Origin: Granulicella aggregans
GTDB lineage: Bacteria; Acidobacteriota; Terriglobia; Terriglobales; Acidobacteriaceae
NCBI RefSeq assembly: GCF_014203275.1
Contig: NZ_JACHIP010000005.1
Span: 186,001 to 250,000 of the forward strand
DNA: 64,000 bases
Direction: 5' to 3'
Shown here: positions 42,881 to 50,159 of the stretch, piece by piece
Layout of the letters: every line of letters begins with the position of its first letter
Position numbering within the stretch: the stretch's first letter is position 1
Notes under the pieces: generated by a model
What the model saw: the letters and a program-made list of their open reading frames with translations, nothing else
Database searches by the model: none
What the model was told of the DNA's origin: nothing
Program-made: the position numbers and the translations under genes

Positions 42881-43712
42881 AGGTGATCTCCAGGACATCA
42901 TCTGTGCGTCCGGCAATCTCTACCGCAGCACTGGCTACCTTGCGGGCTATCTCGTAGAAACCCTTCGCGATCTCGGAGTCGGGGCCGGCTAGGGAGACGG
43001 GGAGACCAGAATCTCCGCCTTTTCGGATGGACGGGTCGAGTTCGAGCGAGCCGAGGAATTCGAGGCCGAACTGGGCCGCAGTGCGTTCCGCACCGCCCGA
43101 GGAGAAGATGTCGATGACCTGCTGGCAGTGCGGGCAGGTGAAGTGGCTCATGTTTTCGACGATGCCGATGACCTCGACCTTGACCTGGTGAAACATTTCG
43201 AGGGCTTTCCGAGCGTCCTGCAAACTTACATCGCTGGGAGTAGACACGACGACGGCACCGGTGAGCGGGACGGTCTGGACGAGCGAGATGACGACGTCGC
43301 CGGTGCCGGGAGGAAGGTCGACGATGAGGAAGTCGAGCTCGCCCCACTGAACCTGCTGCAGAAATTGTCGAATGATCTGATGCAGCATGGGTCCGCGCAT
43401 GACCATGGGCTTGTCACCGGGAGAGATGAGGCCGACCGAGATAAACTTCACGCCGTGGGAGACGATCGGTTCGATCATGTTCTCACCCACGATGTTGGGC
43501 TGGCGGGTGACGCCGAGCATCATCGGGACATTGGGTCCGTAGATATCAGCGTCGATAAGGCCAACTTTGTAGCCGAGCTTGCTGAGGGCTACGGCAAGAT
43601 TTACCGCTACCGTGGTCTTGCCTACGCCACCTTTACCGCTGCCGACCGCTACTACATGCGCTACGCCGGGTAGGGGTTGAGGTGCTGGTTGCTGCATTCC
43701 ATGTGCTGCCAT
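42879..43712 (-). CDS. mrp: Mrp/NBP35-family iron-sulfur cluster carrier ATPase
   Basis: 277 residues from the ATG at 43712 with GGAGA 8 nt upstream. Deviant Walker A 'GSGKGGVGKTTVAVNLAVAL', 'IDADIYGPNVPMMLG', 'FLIVDLPPGTGDVVISL' and the C-x2-C site 'FTCPHCQQVI', where a bridging 4Fe-4S cluster binds. It transfers Fe-S clusters to apoproteins in the cytoplasm. This form lacks the N-terminal DUF59 domain found in many Mrp proteins. It starts inside the end of the thioesterase gene (27-nt overlap). Confidence 0.95.
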   Translation of the reverse strand: MAAHGMQQPAPQPLPGVAHVVAVGSGKGGVGKTTVAVNLAVALSKLGYKVGLIDADIYGPNVPMMLGVTRQPNIVGENMIEPIVSHGVKFISVGLISPGDKPMVMRGPMLHQIIRQFLQQVQWGELDFLIVDLPPGTGDVVISLVQTVPLTGAVVVSTPSDVSLQDARKALEMFHQVKVEVIGIVENMSHFTCPHCQQVIDIFSSGGAERTAAQFGLEFLGSLELDPSIRKGGDSGLPVSLAGPDSEIAKGFYEIARKVASAAVEIAGRTDDVLEIT

Positions 43713-43737
43713 CAGATGATCTCCAATCGAATTCCCT

Positions 43738-44262
43738 TTAGATGTGCCAGGTTGGGGTAAGTTCCGCGCGCTGTTCGCGCTTGCGTCTGGTCTCTTCTGC
43801 CCGCATCTCGCGACGTCTGCCAGCGTCTTCGTAGCGGCGTTTCTGGTGCTCTGTTTCGGGGATGACCTGCGGGACTTCCAGCTTGTTGCCGGTCTGGTCA
43901 ACCGCGACAAAGGTCAAATAGGCGGAAGAGACGTGGCGGAGCTTCTGCTGGCGAACGTCTTCGACCATGACGCGGACTCCCACTTCCATGGAAGTGCGGT
44001 AGGCGCGGTTGACGCTGGCCTTGAGGATGAGCAGCTCGCCGATTTTGACGGGAGCAACGAAGTCGAGGTGGTCCATGCTGGCGGTGATGCAGATGGCGCG
44101 GGCGTGGCGCGAGGCGGCCATGGCGGCGACGAGGTCGATGTACTGCATGAGGCGGCCGCCGAAGAGATTGCCGATTCCGTTGGAGTCGTTGGGGAAGACG
44201 ATCTCGCTGCGCTCGGATTGGGATTCGGCGACGGTGCGGGCTGTCTGGGTTGGCTCACTCAT
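43738..44262 (-). CDS. Acyl-CoA thioesterase (hotdog, YciA/BACH type)
   Basis: 174 residues. 'IVFPNDSNGIGNLFGGRLMQYIDLVAAMAASRHAR' holds the hotdog helix and catalytic region (N-x-x-G-x-x-F-G-G), followed by 'MDHLDFVAPVKIGELLILKASVNRAYRTSMEVGVRVMVED' and 'VSSAYLTFVAVD'. It hydrolyses acyl-CoA to free acid and CoA. The C-terminal tail is an Arg/Glu-rich helix. It is the first gene of a pair with mrp. Confidence 0.93.
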   Translation of the reverse strand: MSEPTQTARTVAESQSERSEIVFPNDSNGIGNLFGGRLMQYIDLVAAMAASRHARAICITASMDHLDFVAPVKIGELLILKASVNRAYRTSMEVGVRVMVEDVRQQKLRHVSSAYLTFVAVDQTGNKLEVPQVIPETEHQKRRYEDAGRRREMRAEETRRKREQRAELTPTWHI

Positions 44263-44330
44263 TCGTATCCATCATACTTTGCCGTCTTCACAACTCTTCA
44301 CGCCGGAGCACGCTAGAATTCAACTTGACC

Positions 44331-44639
44331 ATGGATAGACTTGCCGCCTTCGCTGAACTTCTTGCCGTCGACCCCGCCAATTCCTTTGCCCGCTACGGTC
44401 TGGCGATGGAGTATCTGAGCCAAGCGAAGCTCGATGCAGCGCTGGCGGAGTTTGCTCGGACCATCGAGCACAACCCCGACTATGTGCCTGCTTATCAGAT
44501 GTCGGCGCAGACGCTGGCGAAGATGAACCGGTCGGAAGAGGCGATCACGCTGCTGCAACAGGGGCTGGCGGCGGCGGCGCGGACTGGGAATGCCCATGCT
44601 GCGAGCGAGATGCAGGGGCTGCTGGACGAACTCGCGTAA
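44331..44639 (+). CDS. Short TPR protein
   Basis: 102 residues from the ATG at 44331. Two to three tetratricopeptide units: 'NSFARYGLAMEYLSQAKLDAALAEFARTIEHNPDYVPAYQMSAQTLAKMNRSEEAITLLQQGLAAA'. It is a cytoplasmic binding scaffold with unknown partner. No signal peptide in this reading. It is divergent from the thioesterase and 69 nt upstream of the AAA gene. Confidence 0.85.
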   Translation: MDRLAAFAELLAVDPANSFARYGLAMEYLSQAKLDAALAEFARTIEHNPDYVPAYQMSAQTLAKMNRSEEAITLLQQGLAAAARTGNAHAASEMQGLLDELA

Positions 44640-44708
44640 TTTCTCCACCTCACGCACACGGTAAAGCTGGGTGCATCCCTGAGCTGTCGCCGACATCTAT
44701 ACTTAGAC

Positions 44709-46250
44709 ATGGCGACCACTCTACCCTCGACCTTAGGCGCTCTCCGCGCCAGTGAATACACTCCGGCCCGTCTCGCACGCTCTGTAAAGGATGAGCTTCG
44801 CGATAACTTGATCGCTCGGCTTCGATCGCGTGCGGGCGTCGAGAGTGCGGTGCCACTGTTTCCCGGTATCGTTGGGTACGAAGATACGGTTGTGCCGCAG
44901 ATTGTGAACGCGGTGCTGTCGAAGCACAACTTCATTCTGCTGGGGCTGCGTGGACAGGCGAAGTCGCGGATTCTGCGCTCGCTGACTACGTTGCTGGATG
45001 CGCAGAGCCCTTATGTTGCCGGGTCGGAGCTGCGCGACAATCCGTATGCTCCGCTGTCGAAGTTTTCGAAGGATCTGATTGCGAAGATGGGCGATGAGAC
45101 GCCGATCGCGTGGATGTCGCCGGACGATCGCTACGTGGAGAAGCTGGCGACGCCGGATGTGACGGTTGCCGATCTTGTCGGCGACATCGATCCGATCAAG
45201 GCGGCGCGGTCGAATCAGGACCTGGGCTCTGAACTGACGATGCATTACGGGCTGCTGCCCCGGGCCAATCGCGGCATCTTCTGCATCAACGAGGTGCCGG
45301 ATCTGGCGGGCAAGATCCAGGTGGCGCTCTTCAACATCATGCAGGAAGGCGACGTGCAGATTAAGGGTTACCCGGTGCGGCTGGCGCTGGATGTGGCCAT
45401 CGTCTTTTCGGCCAACCCCGAGGACTATACGGCTCGTGGCAAGATCGTGACTCCGCTAAAGGACCGCATTGGGTCGGAGATTCGCACGCACTATCCGGAG
45501 AATATCAACGAAGGCATCGCGATCACGCAGCAGGAGGCGTGGACCAAGCGCGGTGGTGAGCTGAAGGTTGAGATACCGACGTACATCAGGCAGGTGGTGG
45601 AGCAGATCGCCTTCTCCGCGCGCGAGGACAAGAAGGTTGACAAGCGGTCGGGAGTATCACAGCGGCTGCCGATCTCGACGATGGAGTTGGTGGTTTCGAA
45701 TGCGGAGCGGCGGGCGCTGATTCATGGCGAGTCGGTTGCCGTGCCTCGGATCGGCGATATCTATGCGGCGCTGCCAGGCATCTCAGGCAAGATCGAGCTG
45801 GAGTATGAAGGCGAGATGCGGGGGGCGGATGTTGTCATTCGCGAGATCATTCGCGGCGCTGTCGCCACAATCTTCGATGAGTACTTTACCGGCACGAACA
45901 CGCAGCAGATCGAGCAGTGGTTCAACCTCGGCGGGACGGTGGCGTTGACGGACGAGTTCTCGGCTACCACTTCGCAGGACGAGCTGAAGCAGATTCAGGG
46001 GCTGTTCGAGAAGCTTTCGCCGCTGCAGATCAACTCGAAGTCGAAGCCGGAGATCGCGGTGAGTGCGGCGGAGTTTCTGCTCGAAGGCATGTACGCGCAC
46101 AAGCGCATCAGCCGCAGCGAAGAACGGACGTTCACGGCTGCGGAGAAGAAGCAACGGAACAACGATGCAGCAAACTACGCGGAGAAGATGCGCGAGCGTG
46201 AGATCGAGCGGGACGATTATAAGAACCGGACGCGCCGGGGATTTAACTAG
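44709..46250 (+). CDS. MoxR/magnesium-chelatase-like AAA ATPase
   Basis: 513 residues. Walker A is 'LLGLRGQAKSRILRSL' (G-x-x-G-x-x-K-S), Walker B 'GIFCINEVPDLAGKIQVALFNIMQEGDVQIKG', and the sensor/helix-2 region 'DVAIVFSANPEDYTARGKIVTPLKDRIGSEI'. The C-terminal part is helical and charged ('RNNDAANYAEKMREREIERDD'). With the VWA protein at 46604 it forms the usual MoxR-VWA chaperone pair, which remodels or inserts cofactors into client proteins. The client is unknown. Confidence 0.92.
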   Translation: MATTLPSTLGALRASEYTPARLARSVKDELRDNLIARLRSRAGVESAVPLFPGIVGYEDTVVPQIVNAVLSKHNFILLGLRGQAKSRILRSLTTLLDAQSPYVAGSELRDNPYAPLSKFSKDLIAKMGDETPIAWMSPDDRYVEKLATPDVTVADLVGDIDPIKAARSNQDLGSELTMHYGLLPRANRGIFCINEVPDLAGKIQVALFNIMQEGDVQIKGYPVRLALDVAIVFSANPEDYTARGKIVTPLKDRIGSEIRTHYPENINEGIAITQQEAWTKRGGELKVEIPTYIRQVVEQIAFSAREDKKVDKRSGVSQRLPISTMELVVSNAERRALIHGESVAVPRIGDIYAALPGISGKIELEYEGEMRGADVVIREIIRGAVATIFDEYFTGTNTQQIEQWFNLGGTVALTDEFSATTSQDELKQIQGLFEKLSPLQINSKSKPEIAVSAAEFLLEGMYAHKRISRSEERTFTAAEKKQRNNDAANYAEKMREREIERDDYKNRTRRGFN

Positions 46251-46274
46251 CCGTCGTGTCGCCGGGAGGCTTGG

Positions 46275-46553
46275 ATGGTAGACAAAAAAAGTGAATACAC
46301 TCGGTGTCTACGATGCGATAGGCGGTTCGTGGGCGCAGAACAATTCGCGGCCCATCTGGCTGAACATGAGACAGACGATATAGCGAAAGCGCAAGAAGAA
46401 AGACTCAATCCATATCCGTCAACCACAACGCTCTTCGAATCACATGATTCCAGCCTAGATGCAACTAAGAACATCGGATACTTCCGCCGTGAAGGATCGA
46501 GATTTGGGTCTCATTCAATGCGTTCGGGATCGGAAGATGAAGCGCAGTTCTGA
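46275..46553 (+). CDS. Small protein with a classical C2H2 zinc finger
   Basis: 92 residues, ATG at 46275 with GGGAGG 5 nt upstream. Residues 8-31 form 'Y-x2-C11-x2-C14-x3-F18-x5-F24-x2-H27-x3-H31', the spacing of eukaryote-type C2H2 fingers (C-x2-C-x12-H-x3-H) and different from the Ros/MucR type (C-x2-C-x9-H). The rest is polar, probably disordered, and rich in Ser/Glu. It lies between the AAA and VWA genes, 24 nt from the first and 50 nt from the second, so all three are probably one operon. It may be an adaptor or nucleic-acid binder. Confidence 0.72.
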   Translation: MVDKKSEYTRCLRCDRRFVGAEQFAAHLAEHETDDIAKAQEERLNPYPSTTTLFESHDSSLDATKNIGYFRREGSRFGSHSMRSGSEDEAQF

Positions 46554-46603
46554 ATTGGCCTCTGGCGCCGCTACAACACAAGAGTTTAAACAGGTACAGC
46601 GAA

Positions 46604-47848
46604 ATGAAACGCACACGCTACACCAAGTTCACCGGCGATCTATCCTCCTCCTTCGGCCTCGAAGACCTGATGCAGGCGCTCTCTGACTTCTTGCTCGACT
46701 CCGGATTTCAGGATCCCTTTTCGCCCTATCAGGAGTTCGATGGCGAGCAGACGATGGAGAACCTGCGTGAAGCCATACGGCAGGCGCTTGAGTCGGGTGA
46801 GTTGTTCGACGAAGAGTCGCAGGAGAAGTTCGAGCAGCTTGATGCGCAGCAGGTTGAAGAGCTGATCGATCAGATCATTCAGAAGATGCAGGAGCAGAAC
46901 TTCATCAACGCCGAACAGCCGCAGCAGGGGCAAGGCGAGAACGGTGAAGGCGAGGCCAACGCAAAATTCGAGGTGACCGATAAGGGGATGGACTTCCTCG
47001 GCTACAAGGCACTGCGGGAGTTGCTGGGGCCGCTGGGGCGGTCGAACCTGGGACGGCATGACACGCGGCATGAGGCTTCGGGCGTGGAGACGAATGGGAG
47101 CAGCAAGCTTTATGAGTTTGGCGACACGCTGAATCTCGACATTACGGCAACGCTTTCGAGCGTGTTTGCGCGTGAGGGATTGGCCACCGCTATCGATGGT
47201 GAAGAGCGCAGCCCGCTAATGATTGAGTACTCGGATATTCATGTGCATCAGTCGGACTACCAGTCGTCGTGCGCGACGGTTGTGCTGCTGGATTGCTCGC
47301 ATTCAATGATTCTTTATGGGGAAGACCGGTTCACGCCGGCGAAGCGAGTGGCGATGGCACTGTCGCATCTGATCCGCACGCAGTTCCCTGGCGACACGCT
47401 GAACCTTGTGCTCTTCCACGACTACGCGGAAGAGGTGCCGATCTCGCAGCTATCGCGCGTGAAGGTGGGGCCCCACTATACGAATACGCGCGATGGGCTG
47501 CGACTGGCACAGCGCATCCTTGCGAAACAGAATAAAGACATGAAGCAGATTGTGATGATCACGGACGGCAAGCCTTCGGCGCTGACGCTGCCCGATGGAC
47601 GGATCTACAAGAATGCGTTTGGGCTCGATCCGCTGGTGATCGCGGAGACGCTTGAAGAGGTCTCTCGGTGCAAGCGGTCGAACATCATGATCAATACCTT
47701 CATGCTGGCTCAAGACTACGCGCTGGTGCAATTTGTGCAGAAGGTGAGCGCGATGTGCCGGGGTAAGGCGTACTTCACAAGCCCGGAGAAGCTGGGCAGC
47801 TACCTGCTGATGGACTTTATGTCGCGGCGGATGAAGACGGTTCACTAG
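46604..47848 (+). CDS. VWA-domain protein partnered with the MoxR-like ATPase
   Basis: 414 residues. The N-terminal half is an acidic, Gln/Glu-rich helical region ('EKFEQLDAQQVEELIDQIIQKMQEQ'). The C-terminal half is a von Willebrand A domain with MIDAS motif D-C-S-H-S ('VVLLDCSHSMILYGEDRFTPAKRVAMAL'), a following Thr ('HYTNTRDGLRLA') and 'IVMITDGKPSALTLPDG'. It is cytoplasmic, with no signal or transmembrane segment. It should act with the AAA protein at 44709. AGGT lies before the ATG, and a strong terminator follows. Confidence 0.93.
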   Translation: MKRTRYTKFTGDLSSSFGLEDLMQALSDFLLDSGFQDPFSPYQEFDGEQTMENLREAIRQALESGELFDEESQEKFEQLDAQQVEELIDQIIQKMQEQNFINAEQPQQGQGENGEGEANAKFEVTDKGMDFLGYKALRELLGPLGRSNLGRHDTRHEASGVETNGSSKLYEFGDTLNLDITATLSSVFAREGLATAIDGEERSPLMIEYSDIHVHQSDYQSSCATVVLLDCSHSMILYGEDRFTPAKRVAMALSHLIRTQFPGDTLNLVLFHDYAEEVPISQLSRVKVGPHYTNTRDGLRLAQRILAKQNKDMKQIVMITDGKPSALTLPDGRIYKNAFGLDPLVIAETLEEVSRCKRSNIMINTFMLAQDYALVQFVQKVSAMCRGKAYFTSPEKLGSYLLMDFMSRRMKTVH

Positions 47849-47850
47849 GA

Positions 47851-47893
47851 CAAACGAAGAGGCCCGGCAAGATTCGCCGGGCCTCTTCGTTTG
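47851..47893. terminator. Bidirectional intrinsic terminator
   Basis: A perfect 18-bp stem (CAAACGAAGAGGCCCGGC and its complement) with a 7-nt AAGATTC loop. It sits between the convergent VWA and PNGase A-like genes and directly follows the VWA stop. Confidence 0.93.
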
Positions 47894-47903
47894 GGGCAGC
47901 AGA

Positions 47904-49643
47904 CTACCACCTATCGTCATGGTCCTTGCAGGCCTTGCCGTCGGTGACCGAGGTTAGCTTTTGGTTGGCAGCCGTCAACGAACGGCTATAGCAACGGCCT
48001 TCGCTATCCTTGCTGGTGTAGCTGGCCGATGAGTTGCCGATACCCGCCGCAGTCAAGCTGAATGACGAGCTGAACTGCAATACGTCCGCCGAGTTCACTT
48101 CTTCATCCGACTTCTTCTTGAAGAACTCGTAGCCGTTGATCGCCTTCGATTCGCGAGCGATGTCCTTCTGACTTGAGGTCACGGTCTGCGTGTAGCTTCC
48201 GTCGGGGTTGTAGACGAAGACATAGTTCAGATTCAGCGGATAGGAGAAGTGCTGCGTGGTCTTCTCCGTAAGGTAGCCGGTGCGTGTCGTGGTCACAGAG
48301 TCGACCGTGGTGGTCTGCACGACATCCTGATCGTCGGGTCCGATGTTCGGGTTTACATCGACGGTCTGGGTGTTGAGGAAGTCCACCGCCTGCTCGACGG
48401 TCGTTTCGACGCGCCCGTGCGAGGTATCGACGTAGCCCTTGATCTCAAACTTACGCTTCGATCCGACGGCGACGGTTCCGGTGGTGGTGCCGTTGGCGTC
48501 GGTGACGAGGTTCTCATTGACCGTGGGTGTCGGGTTCAAGGTGAGCGTGTTGCTGATGATGCCGCCGGAGGTGTGCTTGCGGCCCTTGTCGGTGTAGGCA
48601 AGAACGTTGCCGGTGACGAGGAAGTAGCTGTCCGCGTTGTAGACGCCGATGCCCACAGTGTGCGGCTCGCCATCAGCCAGAATGCCGGCGAAGGGCGTCA
48701 GGTCGACGCGATAGGGCTTGAAGTTGAGGGTCTGGACGCCGGTGATCGGCTCCCACAGGTAGGGGTCGATGCCGCCGGTGTAGATCCACGGATAGACCGG
48801 AGCGACGCCGGCTGGGTTGCCGTCGATGGTGATCTCGGTCTCGCGGAACGCGGTGTTTCCGCAGCTCTCGAGGTTGCCGGTCTGGTCGTTGGGGACGCAG
48901 AGGTACCAGAACTCATCGCTGGACTGGCTCTGCGAGATGACGTCGAGAAAGACCTTCTCGGTGTTTGCGGGGAGGTTCAAGACTTGGGTGATCTGTTGGC
49001 CGGAGTTGACGGTGCCTGCATCTCCGCCGGTGCCATTCACGGGTACGACGACATCCGGAACGACGGGCGCGGGCGACTTCCACGAGGCTGGATAAAACTC
49101 TAAGGCGGCGTTCGCATAGATGATGCCGGTGTAGGTGGAGTCGACCTCGTTGCCGATGTTGGCCTCTCCGGTCTCGGCAATCTTGAGGATGGCAGAGAGA
49201 TCGGTGACGTCGCGCTCGACGTGCCAGGAAGGGCTGAGCGCACTACGCGGCTCGGCGGTGGTGCCGTAGTAGATGCTGGCATGTCCGAGGTAGAAGGACG
49301 CGGTGCGGTCGAACTGGCGGCCCGCGGTGACGGTGAAGTCAGCGGTGAAGACGACCTTCGCCCAGGGACCGGCACACTTGGCCGGGGGAATGTAGTTCAT
49401 GACCACAGGGGTGAAGCCTTCGAACTGCTGTTCCTTGAGCAGAGGGACGATGCAGGGCTTGCTCTCGGGGCGGCTGACAAGGGGTTCAGCGCTGACGGGG
49501 TTTGACGACCCGACCTGTGGGGTGGCGGGTACGATGACAACCTGAGCAGAAAGAGAGACGGCGAAGACAAGCGGAAGGAGGGTTGATCCAGCAATGAGGC
49601 GGCAACGACGCGGGGAGGGAGTGGAGGAGTTCGGAATACGCAC
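47904..49643 (-). CDS. Secreted PNGase A-like glycoamidase
   Basis: About 579 residues from a GTG at 49643, which has AAGGA 6 nt upstream and gives a signal peptide ('LIAGSTLLPLVFAVSLSAQ'). The N-terminal half matches peptide-N4-(N-acetyl-beta-glucosaminyl)asparagine amidase A: 'FDRTASFYLGHASIYYGTTAEP', 'SWHVERDVTDLSAIL', 'DEFWYLCVPND' and 'VYPWIYTGGIDPYLWEPI' with 'YRVDLTPFAGILADGEPH'. The second half is beta-rich and less conserved. PNGase A releases N-glycans from glycopeptides. Here it would be exported, suggesting use of plant, fungal or animal glycoproteins as food. Activity is inferred from family only. Confidence 0.8.
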   Translation of the reverse strand: MRIPNSSTPSPRRCRLIAGSTLLPLVFAVSLSAQVVIVPATPQVGSSNPVSAEPLVSRPESKPCIVPLLKEQQFEGFTPVVMNYIPPAKCAGPWAKVVFTADFTVTAGRQFDRTASFYLGHASIYYGTTAEPRSALSPSWHVERDVTDLSAILKIAETGEANIGNEVDSTYTGIIYANAALEFYPASWKSPAPVVPDVVVPVNGTGGDAGTVNSGQQITQVLNLPANTEKVFLDVISQSQSSDEFWYLCVPNDQTGNLESCGNTAFRETEITIDGNPAGVAPVYPWIYTGGIDPYLWEPITGVQTLNFKPYRVDLTPFAGILADGEPHTVGIGVYNADSYFLVTGNVLAYTDKGRKHTSGGIISNTLTLNPTPTVNENLVTDANGTTTGTVAVGSKRKFEIKGYVDTSHGRVETTVEQAVDFLNTQTVDVNPNIGPDDQDVVQTTTVDSVTTTRTGYLTEKTTQHFSYPLNLNYVFVYNPDGSYTQTVTSSQKDIARESKAINGYEFFKKKSDEEVNSADVLQFSSSFSLTAAGIGNSSASYTSKDSEGRCYSRSLTAANQKLTSVTDGKACKDHDDRW

Positions 49644-49759
49644 GGGAGATCCTTTCAGGCCTAGCAGGATGCTGCTCAAACTAACATAAAAGTTGCAGAT
49701 TTGTGGAGACTAGACACTCAAGTTGTTATCCGATGACAACAGATGGCGGGGCGTTCTCC

Positions 49760-49797
49760 TTGACAGGCTAGGAGAGCGCTGATAATTTTTCTCCTAG
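49760..49797 (+). promoter_or_regulatory. padR promoter with overlapping PadR-type operator
   Basis: TTGACA at 49760-49765; a -10 (GATAAT/TAATTT) at 49781-49788. An 8-bp perfect inverted repeat CTAGGAGA (49768-49775) / TCTCCTAG (49790-49797) with a 14-nt spacer brackets the -10, so a bound dimer would block the promoter. Confidence 0.72.
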
Positions 49798-49815
49798 ACA
49801 ATCAAGGAGAGAAGC

Positions 49816-50157
49816 ATGGGCAAACAGGTCGATCTGCTGCAAGGGACTTTGGACCTGCTGATCCTGAAAGCGGTGTCGCTAGGGCCGCTTCACGGTTACG
49901 GCGTGCTGCTGCGGATTCAGCAGATCTCGGGTGAGCAGCTTGAGATTCAGCAGGGATCGCTCTATCCCGCGCTGTATCGGCTTGAACACCAGGGATGGAT
50001 TGCTAGCGAGTGGGGCGAGTCGGACAACAATCGTAAAGCGAAGTTCTACTCGCTCACCGATACCGGCAAGAAGCAGTTGCGCTCCGAAGAAGATCGCTGG
50101 AACCGCATGGCCGCGGTGATGGCGACCATCCTGAAGACCACCAGCGAGGAGATATAG
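49816..50157 (+). CDS. PadR-family transcriptional repressor
   Basis: 113 residues. 'LLQGTLDLLILKAVSLGPLHGYGVLLRIQQISGEQLEIQQGSLYPALYRLEHQGWIASEWGESDNNRKAKFYSLTDTGKKQL' is the complete PadR winged helix of the short, one-domain kind. AAGGAGA precedes the ATG. It lies 2 nt before the permease and almost certainly represses it and itself through the operator at 49768-49797. The inducer is unknown. Confidence 0.96.
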   Translation: MGKQVDLLQGTLDLLILKAVSLGPLHGYGVLLRIQQISGEQLEIQQGSLYPALYRLEHQGWIASEWGESDNNRKAKFYSLTDTGKKQLRSEEDRWNRMAAVMATILKTTSEEI

Positions 50158-50159
50158 CC

